Shown: positions 7,799 to 13,658, counted from the first letter of the stretch. The stretch is DNA of 14,661 nt from Actinomycetales bacterium Ga0077552 (GCA_001464255.1 LNFD01000083.1:1-14661), one strand, 5' to 3'. Numbers and translations are program-made. Notes: generated by a model from the letters alone, not told the origin.

Positions 7799-7894
7799 AG
7801 GGACGAGCTGTTCTCAATCGAGAAGCCCGCCCCCGGTCTACCCGTCGAGCCCTACGACCGGGCGCGGCTGCTGCGCTCGGTCGCAGCATCCTGA
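7799..7894 (+). pseudogene. Orphan C-terminal fragment of a second Nudix gene
   Basis: In the frame starting at 7799 the sequence reads RDELFSIEKPAPGLPVEPYD then RARLLRSVAAS and a stop at 7892-7894. It parallels the tail found out of frame in the Nudix gene (RDELLRSGQPFEPYDLPRLL). Nothing upstream in this frame is Nudix-like; the paralogous membrane protein genes occupy that space. It is therefore a decayed remnant. It is convergent with terC, whose stop is at 7907. Confidence 0.65.
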
Positions 7895-7906
7895 TCGGAA
7901 GGCCCG

Positions 7907-8941
7907 TCACCCTGCACGGGGGACGAGGAGGAGTCGGCGATCACCGCCGCGCGACGCGACGGGCGCCGCCAGACCGGCTCGGCCTCGGCCTGCTCGGCTT
8001 GGAGCGTTCTCGACCTCGACCGCGTGGCGCCCCTCGCCGCGCGTGGCGCGCAGGCTGGTGACGATCGAGACCGTGATGATGAGCGCGACGACGCCGAGCG
8101 AGACGCTCGTGGGGATCTTGTAGACGTCGAGCAGCAGCATCTTGATGCCGACCCAGATGAGTACGAAGGCCAGGCCGAGCTTGAGGTAGATGAAGCGATG
8201 CATGAGGTCGGCGAGCAGGAAGTACATCGCGCGCAGCCCCAGGATCGCGAAGGCGTTGGCGGTGAACACGATGAACGGCTCACTCGTGACGCCGAAGATC
8301 GCGGGGATCGAGTCGACGGCGAAGATGATGTCGGTCACCTCGACGAGCACGAGCACAGCGAGCAGGGGAGTGGCGACGATGACGCCGGCCTTGCGGATGA
8401 GGAACTTCTGCCCGTGGTAGGCGTCGGTCATGGGCACGACGCGGCGGAACAGCTTCAGGATGCGCGAGTTCTCGACATCCATGTGCTCGTTGCGCTTCCT
8501 GATCATGACGTAGCCCGTGTAGAGCAGGAACGCGGCGAAGACGTAGAGGATCCACGAGAACTGGTCGATGAGCACGGCGCCGAGCGCGATGAAGATCGCG
8601 CGGAAGACGAGCGCGCCGATCACCCCGAGGAAGAGCACGCGGTGCTGCAGCTCGCGCGGCACACCGAAGAAGGCGAAGATGATCGCCCAGACGAAGACGT
8701 TGTCGACGGCGAGCGACTTCTCGATGAGGTAGCCGGCGTAGTACTGCTGGCCGAGCTCGGCCCCGTACTCCCACCAGATGTAGCCGCCGAAGGCGACACC
8801 CAGGCTCACCCAGATGATCGACCAGACGGCGGCCTCGCGCACGCCGATGACGTGGGCTTTCCGGTGGGCGAAGAGGTCGATCGCGAGCATGGCGACGATC
8901 ACGCCGAGCACGGCGAACCAGAGCCAGAGGGGCACATCCAT
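7907..8941 (-). CDS. terC: TerC/Alx-family integral membrane protein (metal transport, manganese)
   Basis: The 344-residue protein has about nine membrane helices and the TerC acidic residues within them: Asp22 in LAIDLFAHRK, Glu74 and Asp80 in LIEKSLAVDNVFVW, and Glu201, Asp204 and Asp210 in VEVTDIIFAVDSIPAIFG. TerC/Alx proteins are linked to Mn2+ export or metalation of exported proteins. The ATG at 8941 has AGGAG (8949-8953) seven bases upstream; longer frames run through the leader RNA. The leader matches the yybP-ykoY Mn2+ riboswitch, supporting the substrate. After about residue 310 the frame becomes Arg/Gly-rich; another frame ending at 7852 has more typical GC-ending codons, so the C-terminus may be frameshifted. 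That tail is outside the membrane core. Confidence 0.93.
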   Translation of the reverse strand: MDVPLWLWFAVLGVIVAMLAIDLFAHRKAHVIGVREAAVWSIIWVSLGVAFGGYIWWEYGAELGQQYYAGYLIEKSLAVDNVFVWAIIFAFFGVPRELQHRVLFLGVIGALVFRAIFIALGAVLIDQFSWILYVFAAFLLYTGYVMIRKRNEHMDVENSRILKLFRRVVPMTDAYHGQKFLIRKAGVIVATPLLAVLVLVEVTDIIFAVDSIPAIFGVTSEPFIVFTANAFAILGLRAMYFLLADLMHRFIYLKLGLAFVLIWVGIKMLLLDVYKIPTSVSLGVVALIITVSIVTSLRATRGEGRHAVEVENAPSRAGRGRAGLAAPVASRGGDRRLLLVPRAG

Positions 8942-8948
8942 TGCAGGT

Positions 8949-9080
8949 CTCCTGAAAGGTCGTGAGAGCAATTCAGGAGGTCTTTCCCGGCCAGAACGGT
9001 CAGATTCGGCCCGTGGCGCCGGATCCGCATGGACGGATCGGAGTGACGACGCGACGCGGGTCGGGGATACTCCCCTCCGA
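8949..9080 (-). promoter_or_regulatory. yybP-ykoY-type manganese riboswitch with Shine-Dalgarno sequestering switch
   Basis: Reading the reverse strand, GGAGG (9078-9074) runs into the conserved loop GGAGUA (9073-9068). The distal end is AAAGA (8985-8981) then CCUCC (8980-8976). GGAGG/CCUCC forms P1, in the same arrangement as AAAGG-GGAGUA...AAGA-CCUUU in yybP-ykoY RNAs. CCCGACC after L1 can pair with GGCCGGG before L3 with one mismatch (P2), and GATCCG/CGGATC gives an inner hairpin. CUCCUGAA (8979-8972), which contains most of the P1 3' strand, is perfectly complementary to UUCAGGAG (8956-8949), which contains the terC Shine-Dalgarno. Metal-bound P1 would free the ribosome site; without metal it is masked. 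This predicts Mn2+-induced translation of terC. Confidence 0.85.
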
Positions 9081-9086
9081 ACACAA

Positions 9087-9107
9087 GTGAACCACACTTC
9101 ACCTATA
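9087..9107 (-). promoter_or_regulatory. terC promoter with adjacent inverted repeat
   Basis: Reverse-strand TATAGG (9107-9102) is a possible -10. Directly downstream is GTGAA-N6-TTCAC (9102-9087), a 16-bp dyad lying about where transcription would start and upstream of the riboswitch. It could be an operator for a metalloregulator or other repressor; none is identified. Confidence 0.35.
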
Positions 9108-9168
9108 AAGCGAAACCGGTTCGGCGCGATCCCGGCGAGCTCCCAGCATCCGGCGATGGGATGCTCGC

Positions 9169-9462
9169 ATGACGACCCTGGAGCCCGGTACCGGCGTTCC
9201 CTGGCTCACGGAGTTCGTCGGCCCGGCGTTCTTCGAGACGGCGCTCGGTCCGGCGATCGTCGTGGGTTTCGCGCTCATGATGCTCGCGCCGATCTCGATC
9301 GCTGCGCACCGCTGGTGGATGACCGACACGACGCTCATGATCTGGGTCGCCGTGGCGATCGCCGGCGGACCGTTGGGCGCGATCGCGTGGTTCGCGTGGG
9401 GCCGACCGGCGGTGCGCCGATACCGCGACGGTGGTGCGGGAGCGGTCTCCGCGGCGTCGTGA
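9169..9462 (+). CDS. Small membrane protein, PLDc_N-like (third copy)
   Basis: The 97-residue protein has two membrane helices (~24-45, TALGPAIVVGFALMMLAPIS; ~56-77) and ends in a basic segment, WGRPAVRRYRDGG. The second helix and its exit (MIWVAVAIAGGPLGAIAWFAWGR) parallel the two proteins at 7334-7794, with a longer N-terminus. The ATG at 9169 is preceded only by a weak GATGGGATG run. It is divergent from terC. Its stop codon (9460-9462) overlaps the left copy of a 9-bp direct repeat that may be the integration site of the neighbouring mobile element, so insertion would have left this gene intact. Confidence 0.72.
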   Translation: MTTLEPGTGVPWLTEFVGPAFFETALGPAIVVGFALMMLAPISIAAHRWWMTDTTLMIWVAVAIAGGPLGAIAWFAWGRPAVRRYRDGGAGAVSAAS

Positions 9463-9469
9463 CGGTCAA
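9461..9469 (+). repeat. Left copy of direct repeat GACGGTCAA (candidate attL or target duplication)
   Basis: GACGGTCAA overlaps the stop codon of the preceding host gene and is repeated exactly at 12815-12823, about where the recombinase module ends. Base composition changes right after it. A 9-bp match over this search space can arise by chance, and another 9-mer (CTCGTCAAC) also repeats near the right end. Confidence 0.35.
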
Positions 9470-9481
9470 GGTCAGTAACCG

Positions 9482-9740
9482 ATAATCCACATTATGTCAG
9501 ATCGACCGACCATTATTGCATCAGATGAAAGCAGGCTTCCCTCTCCTGAGTGAAGTCATTCAGCGGACGGCTACGTAACACGAACGGCCCTGTGGGCTGG
9601 GCTTTCCCTGGAAGTGCGCGCCCAGCTCGTTCACATAATCTCACAGGCCACGACTTGCGTATCAGCACCGGAAAGAGCCGCGGATCCCAGTTGTTGCTGG
9701 GATCTCCTGTTAGATGCGAGAATCATGCATCTGATGAAAG
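9482..9740 (+). other. Left-end non-coding region upstream of the recombinase
   Basis: This gene-free stretch holds several small dyads and repeats: ATAAT-N4-ATTAT (9482-9495), GCTGGGC/GCCCAGC (9596-9602, 9620-9626), the hairpin at 9683-9704, and two near-identical 14-mers GCATCnGATGAAAG (9518-9531 and 9727-9740). Such density suggests recombinase or HTH-protein binding sites. No tRNA or other gene was seen. The open frame starting with GTG at 9614 is the recombinase frame running upstream; I do not think it is translated. Confidence 0.4.
9683..9704 (+). promoter_or_regulatory. Perfect 8-bp stem-loop ahead of the recombinase start
   Basis: GATCCCAG (9683-9690) and CTGGGATC (9697-9704) form a perfect stem with a TTGTTG loop, ending 20 bp before the ATG at 9725. 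It has no T-tract, so it is not a simple terminator. It could be an operator, an mRNA structure limiting recombinase expression, or a recombination site. Confidence 0.45.
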
Positions 9741-10852
9741 GGTTTACGGTGGCCGTAGATGATGCTGGCAGGTTCCGACCTTCGGCGCAGCCACTGCCTC
9801 TTCTGCACCCCCATGAACAAACCTTCCGGGAAATGCTCGATGGCTGGCGGGCACAGCAGGTCAGCCGCGGGCTCAGCGTTGGGACGATTGAAGTGCGGGT
9901 GGCAGTGGTCGAACGGTTCATGCTGGCTGCAGGTGAGTACCCGTGGCGTTGGAGCGTCGAGATGGTCGACGAGTTCTTCGCCGAACGGCGAACGATTCAT
10001 CGAAACGCCCGGTCGACTATTCGTAGTTATCAGAACTCGTTGGGGCTTTTCAACTCCTACATTTGCGATTCGGCGTATGGCTGGGTTGCTCGCTGCATCG
10101 AGCTGTTCAACGATCACCCGTCTCCTGTTTTCCATCAATGGAATACTCAACGACACATTTTGGAGGCGGAGCATGGTGGACGAGTTCGCCCGTTCACCCG
10201 GGTCGAGCTCCAGGCGCTTTTCGATCGCGCCGACGACGAGGTTGACACCGCTGCTCTGCGGAAGACCAAAGGATGGGCAGCTGCTTTCCGGGACAGCACG
10301 TTATTGAAAGTTGGCTACCTGTTCGGGCTGAGGCGGAACGAGGTTCGTCACTTGCAGGATCTTGATTTCACTCGCAACCCGCACGCCGGTGAATTCGGTC
10401 GTTACGGTCACCTCAACGTTCGTTTCGGAAAGGCGTCGGCGGGCACTGACTTCAAGCAGAGGAACGTCCTGGCCGTTTTTCCGTGGGGCAGCGGAATCAT
10501 CGAAGATTGGGTGGAGCGTGGACGTCCACTACTCCCGCATAGTCGGGACCTCTTTCCGTCGGAGCGTGGCACTCTCGTCGCGGAGAGTTCGTTGAACGCC
10601 CGCTTTCGTCAATATCGGTCGGACATTGGTCTCGATCGAGAAGTCACTTTTCACTCCCTTCGCAGGTCCTATGTCACTCATCTGATCGAAGATGGGCTAG
10701 ACCCGCTCTTTGTCCAGCAACAGGTTGGACATGACTATGGCTCTACCACCGCGATCTACACGGCAGTCTCCAGCGACTACCGAACCAAGACGCTACGGAA
10801 GGCACTTGACGGCACCATCGCGGCCGCATTGCGCCTCGGATCCGAAGGGTGA
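9725..10852 (+). CDS. Tyrosine-type site-specific recombinase/integrase
   Basis: This 375-residue protein has an N-terminal core-binding (SAM-like) domain (~33-125) and a catalytic domain (~155-360). All active-site residues are present: Arg203 in FGLRRNEVRHL, Lys236 in RFGKASAG, His310 and Arg313 in TFHSLRRSYVTHL, His336 in QQVGHDYGS, and the nucleophile Tyr345 in TAIYTAVSSDYR. It should cut and rejoin DNA through a 3'-phosphotyrosine link and move the element. The start could be ATG 9725 or ATG 9734; neither has a good Shine-Dalgarno, and a 14-bp repeat (9727-9740) covers both, suggesting autoregulation. Its stop overlaps a possible GTG start of the next gene, whose more likely ATG is 3 bp later. 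Codon use is less GC-rich than in the host genes. Confidence 0.92.
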   Translation: MHLMKGFTVAVDDAGRFRPSAQPLPLLHPHEQTFREMLDGWRAQQVSRGLSVGTIEVRVAVVERFMLAAGEYPWRWSVEMVDEFFAERRTIHRNARSTIRSYQNSLGLFNSYICDSAYGWVARCIELFNDHPSPVFHQWNTQRHILEAEHGGRVRPFTRVELQALFDRADDEVDTAALRKTKGWAAAFRDSTLLKVGYLFGLRRNEVRHLQDLDFTRNPHAGEFGRYGHLNVRFGKASAGTDFKQRNVLAVFPWGSGIIEDWVERGRPLLPHSRDLFPSERGTLVAESSLNARFRQYRSDIGLDREVTFHSLRRSYVTHLIEDGLDPLFVQQQVGHDYGSTTAIYTAVSSDYRTKTLRKALDGTIAAALRLGSEG

Positions 10853-10854
10853 TC

Positions 10855-11190
10855 ATGCGACGCAACGTCTCTTACGAGTGGCACCTGGCGGAGCTAATGG
10901 CGCGTAACGCCATGCACAACAGCACCGACCTTGCCCCGCACCTGGAACAGCGCGGGATCACCCTGTCGTCAGCCCAGATTTGGAGACTCGTCACCCAACG
11001 CCCTGAACGCATCTCTATCCAGATGCTCTCGGCACTCTGCGACATCTTCCACTGCTCCCCCGCCGACTTGATTTCGGTCACCGCGGTCGATGAAGCCGCA
11101 AGGATTCAGGTCAATCAGCGGCCAGCCAGCGAACTCCCTGAGTCGCGACATCGGCCACGACGCGCTCGCATAATCCGCGATGGCGACTGA
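10855..11190 (+). CDS. XRE/Cro-family helix-turn-helix protein
   Basis: The 111-residue protein is a Cro/CI-type HTH domain (~8-75: YEWHLAELMARNAMHNSTDL, then SSAQIWRLVTQRPERISIQM and LSALCDIFHCSPADLI) followed by a basic, Pro/Arg-rich tail. Such proteins lie between the two recombinase genes in many actinobacterial modules and may repress them or help build the recombination complex. The ATG at 10855 is preferred, with AAGGG five bases upstream; a GTG at 10849 would overlap the recombinase stop (GTGA). It overlaps the next gene by 11 bp, implying coupled translation. DNA target is unknown; the GCATCnGATGAAAG repeats upstream of the recombinase are candidates. Confidence 0.85.
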   Translation: MRRNVSYEWHLAELMARNAMHNSTDLAPHLEQRGITLSSAQIWRLVTQRPERISIQMLSALCDIFHCSPADLISVTAVDEAARIQVNQRPASELPESRHRPRRARIIRDGD

Positions 11191-12676
11191 GCAACTGCCG
11201 CCCCGCAGGCCACGTGGACGCCCTCGGGATACAGGCGACAAGCTCTGTCCACGTTGCGAGCGTGCGACCACCCGACTCGAATCACTGTCCCCCGGCCACG
11301 TCTTCTGCCGTAGCTGCATCGAGACCGCACTCCACACACACGGAACATGCCCCGGCTGCACCACCGACACACTCCTTCCCGGATTGGACTCAGAAGGACA
11401 GTCGATCTGCTCAGATTGTGCCGGCTACACGCGCAACTTCACCTGCTCGCGATGCTCGAAGGAGCGGGCGCCGTACCGGAGAGGGCTCTGCGAGTGGTGC
11501 TCTCTCGCCGACGACCTCGATTCGGTGTTGCAGCCCTCGGCCTTCAGCCCCGAGTCTGCGTTCGGCAGCGCGTTGCGAAGTCACCTGCTCGAAGCCGCAA
11601 GGCCGAGGAGTATCGTGCGATGGCTGCAGAACGCTCAAGTAAGAGACCTGCTCTCCGGCCTCGCCCGAGGCGACGTCGACGCCACGCACGAATCTCTCGA
11701 CCAACTGCCCCAAAACGCCTCCCTTGCGCATATCCGCGCGCTGCTGATTGACCGTGGCCAGCTCCCGTCACGCGACGAAGCATTGGCGCGATTCACCGCC
11801 TGGATTCCGATGAAAATTGACACCGTTCGCGCACCTGAAAGCCGAGACGCTCTTCGCCGCTTCGCAACTTGGCATCACTTGCGCCGTGTTCGGATGAGCG
11901 CTGAAAAGGATCGAGGCGCCACGTCTGCTGCCCACAACGCAAAGCAGGAGATCACTGTTGCAGCCAACTTCCTCAACTGGCTCGGGGATCGCGGAACGGC
12001 ATTGAGCTCGTGCGGACAGGAACACATCGATCTCTGGGTCAGCAACGGTCCGACGACCCGCTACACGGTCAGGAACTTTCTCACCTACACGGCCGCAAGC
12101 CAGCTATCTCGTTCGCTCGTCGTTCCGCGCCGAACCGTGAAATCGATTCGCCGAGTTGACAAGCTCGAGCGCATCGAAATGATCCGACGCATCCTGGATG
12201 ACAGATCGCATCCAACCTCGCATCGCCTCGCTGCACTTCTGCTGCTGATCTTCGGCCAACCCATCACCCGCATCGTGAGCATGACCATCGACGATTTCAA
12301 CCTTGTGGACACAGGCGCGCAAATTCGGTTCTCTGACGACTGGATCGAACTGCCTCCTGCTATCGCGAAGCTTGTGGCTGATCATCTAGAGAACCGCGCA
12401 CCGACGATGACACGAGCGGTCGATCAAAGCCACTACGTGTTCCCAGGGTCTCGCCCAGGTCAGCACATCCATCGCGATTCGCTGAAAACAGCACTCAACC
12501 GGCTGGGAATCGACCTGCTCGGCACCAGAAACACAACCCTCGACGAACTTGTAGCCGCCATGCCCAGCCCGTTGGTGGCAGATTCACTGGGCTTCAGCTA
12601 CTCCGCCCTGGCTCAGCACGAAAGCTTCCAGGGTCTGCGCTTTGAGAGGTACGTCGCCGGCCGGTACTCCGACTGA
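11180..12676 (+). CDS. Recombinase-like protein with AT-hook and CxxC zinc fingers, active site degenerate
   Basis: The 498-residue protein starts with an AT-hook core (PRGRPR, residues 11-16) and six CxxC pairs (23/26, 43/46, 57/60, 77/80, 89/92, 104/107), likely zinc ribbons. A helical core-binding-like region follows (~195-325; AKQEITVAANFLNWLGDRG, RYTVRNFLTYTAASQ), then a tyrosine-recombinase-like C-terminal domain (~335-498; HRLAALLLLIFGQPITRIVSM, YVFPGSRPGQHIHRDSLKTA). The usual GLRxxE, HxLR and GHxx...Y motifs are not recognisable, so it is probably not catalytic but a DNA-binding partner of the upstream recombinase. Related proteins close this three-gene module in other actinobacteria, from memory. 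It begins inside the HTH gene, and its last ~40 codons recur, decayed, at 14121-14244. Confidence 0.8.
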   Translation: MATEQLPPRRPRGRPRDTGDKLCPRCERATTRLESLSPGHVFCRSCIETALHTHGTCPGCTTDTLLPGLDSEGQSICSDCAGYTRNFTCSRCSKERAPYRRGLCEWCSLADDLDSVLQPSAFSPESAFGSALRSHLLEAARPRSIVRWLQNAQVRDLLSGLARGDVDATHESLDQLPQNASLAHIRALLIDRGQLPSRDEALARFTAWIPMKIDTVRAPESRDALRRFATWHHLRRVRMSAEKDRGATSAAHNAKQEITVAANFLNWLGDRGTALSSCGQEHIDLWVSNGPTTRYTVRNFLTYTAASQLSRSLVVPRRTVKSIRRVDKLERIEMIRRILDDRSHPTSHRLAALLLLIFGQPITRIVSMTIDDFNLVDTGAQIRFSDDWIELPPAIAKLVADHLENRAPTMTRAVDQSHYVFPGSRPGQHIHRDSLKTALNRLGIDLLGTRNTTLDELVAAMPSPLVADSLGFSYSALAQHESFQGLRFERYVAGRYSD

Positions 12677-12792
12677 CATCGAAATCTTCCACACAAGGCG
12701 ATCTCGCTCCGCCGCAGCAAGATGAACTCCTGGTGTTGTTCTCCGACTGGAAACGCAGGACGAGCGATCTCGTCAACCAGTTCTCACATTAG
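12673..12792 (+). CDS. Small ORF at the end of the recombinase module (possible CTG start)
   Basis: A frame open from inside the preceding stop (CTGA overlap) to TAG at 12790-12792 reads about 39 residues: TSKSSTQGDLAPPQQDELLV then LFSDWKRRTSDLVNQFSH. There is no ATG, GTG or TTG near the beginning; the overlap position suggests CTG at 12673, with an internal GTG about 26 codons in as the alternative. Support comes from the remnant at 14241-14300, which reads ISTQSDFAHPQQSEARRRLF from a GTG overlapping its own upstream stop (GTGA). Shared STQxDxAxPQQxE and similar coupling in two diverged copies point to a real peptide. Function unknown; charged, no signal or membrane segment. Confidence 0.4.
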   Translation: MTSKSSTQGDLAPPQQDELLVLFSDWKRRTSDLVNQFSH

Positions 12793-12803
12793 GAGACTTT
12801 TTT
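12782..12803 (+). terminator. Weak candidate intrinsic terminator after the recombinase module
   Basis: TCTC (12782-12785) can pair with GAGA (12793-12796) across a 7-nt loop, and six T residues follow (12798-12803). The stem is only 4 bp, so this may just be an AT-rich element end. It falls directly at the last stop of the module. Confidence 0.3.
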
Positions 12804-12814
12804 CGAACCCACAC

Positions 12815-12823
12815 GACGGTCAA
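12815..12823 (+). repeat. Right copy of direct repeat GACGGTCAA (candidate attR)
   Basis: Exact match to 9461-9469, in the same orientation, 23 bp beyond the last stop of the recombinase module. If real, precise excision would rejoin the host membrane-protein gene end to the sequence at 12824. Confidence 0.35.
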
Positions 12824-13028
12824 CTCGATTGAACAATTATCCTGCTCGTCAACTGCGTCGATGTCAGCGATGAGTGTCGCGTGAAGGCGCACCAAACGGG
12901 GGCGATGATGAGCGACCAGAGCGTTCCGGCTAATTCGGATCAAGCCTCATTAACGCTTGCCCCCCGAAGACGTATGGCCTTAGCCTCAGAGGTATCTAGG
13001 GTCGAAAATCGCGGTGGGGAGTATGGAC
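12824..13028 (+). other. Intergenic stretch ahead of the secreted protein gene
   Basis: No gene is supported here. TATCTAGGGT (12993-13002) contains a TANNNT box (TAGGGT, 12997-13002) that could serve the secreted protein gene with a leader of about 20 nt. An open frame from 12881 is out of frame with that gene and has no recognisable content. Confidence 0.35.
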
Positions 13029-13658
13029 ATGAGCGTGACACTCCGTCAAGGGAAGCCACGAGGTCTGATCGGAATAGCGATCACCGCTGGCCTTATCTTG
13101 TCGCTGGGCGTGGGGGGACCGGCGTCAGCGAAAGTGACGCCGGTAGAGGACCTTCCAGAGTTCCCAGCATTGGAAGCCTTGTTTGACGGCAACAAATCGG
13201 CAACGGTGGTCCAATACTCGGTACAGGCAGGCGACTATCGGGGCCCGAGTGGTGAGCGAGTGACCGTCCAAGCGTCCGCTACATACGTTTGCAAGCTGAC
13301 TGTTGACAATCCGCATTGGTCAACTGGAGCCCGAAGCGTCATTACGAAGCCGCGCGTTCAATGCAAAGGTCCAACAAGTACTATTCCAATGCGCGTTTAC
13401 GGGGTACTCGCGAGGACGACAACCAACAGCATCCCTTCGTTGGTCGTAGTCGCAAGCTCGGACTACATTCAGAACGTGACGGTTACAAGCGCCACAAACT
13501 GGGGCCCTCTTGCTACTTGGTACGTTCCCGCGCAGACTAGCTCTCAGAAGATAGCCCGAGGGGCGTACTTCCGCGGCGCTGCCTCAGCAAGCCCGGCGCC
13601 GCCTCTGGTTCCATTTTCTGTTCCGGGTGCTGCCTCGGCGTTCTTGTGGGTGCCATAG
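13029..13658 (+). CDS. Secreted protein of unknown function
   Basis: The 209-residue protein has a classical Sec signal: basic start (MSVTLRQGKPRG), hydrophobic core LIGIAITAGLILSLGVGG, and an ASA cleavage site before Lys35. There is no lipobox or cell-wall anchor. The mature part is rich in Val, Ser and Thr with a likely beta-sandwich pattern and just two cysteines (TYVCKLTVDN and RVQCKGPTS), which may form a disulfide. I do not recognise a named domain. The ATG at 13029 is chosen for GGGGAG (13016-13021) seven bases upstream; ATG 13023 and GTG 13014 are too close to that site. Codon use is less GC-biased than in the host genes. It lies in the island between the recombinase module and the old element remnant. 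Confidence 0.75.
   Translation: MSVTLRQGKPRGLIGIAITAGLILSLGVGGPASAKVTPVEDLPEFPALEALFDGNKSATVVQYSVQAGDYRGPSGERVTVQASATYVCKLTVDNPHWSTGARSVITKPRVQCKGPTSTIPMRVYGVLARTTTNSIPSLVVVASSDYIQNVTVTSATNWGPLATWYVPAQTSSQKIARGAYFRGAASASPAPPLVPFSVPGAASAFLWVP

Larger units (their letters stand above)
9470..12814 (+). mobile_element. Integrative element with recombinase/XRE/recombinase-like module
   Basis: The segment between the two GACGGTCAA copies is visibly less GC-rich than the genes on its left and holds four overlapping same-strand genes: a complete tyrosine recombinase, an XRE-type HTH protein, a recombinase-like zinc-finger protein and a small ORF. It carries no obvious cargo, transfer or replication gene. 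CACATTA occurs just inside each end (9488-9494, 12785-12791). The recombinase supports site-specific integration; the exact borders are inferred. A diverged second right end at 14121-14300 shows a related element was also here. Confidence 0.6.

Noticed and set aside
8024..8965. A 313-codon forward open frame opposite terC
   Set aside because: Asp/Glu/Arg/His-rich translation is typical of an antisense shadow of a membrane protein gene; terC is clearly real.
9614..9724. Extension of the recombinase to the GTG at 9614
   Set aside because: The added residues show no family similarity and cover a strong hairpin and dyads; the ATG at 9725 or 9734 fits better.
9470..12814. Calling the recombinase module an entirely new system
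   Set aside because: The recombinase, HTH and recombinase-like order resembles modules I recall from other actinobacteria; only details such as the small ORF and second right end look undescribed.
12881..13186. A 101-codon frame starting ahead of the secreted protein gene
   Set aside because: It overlaps that gene out of frame, has no start-site support and no domain-like content.
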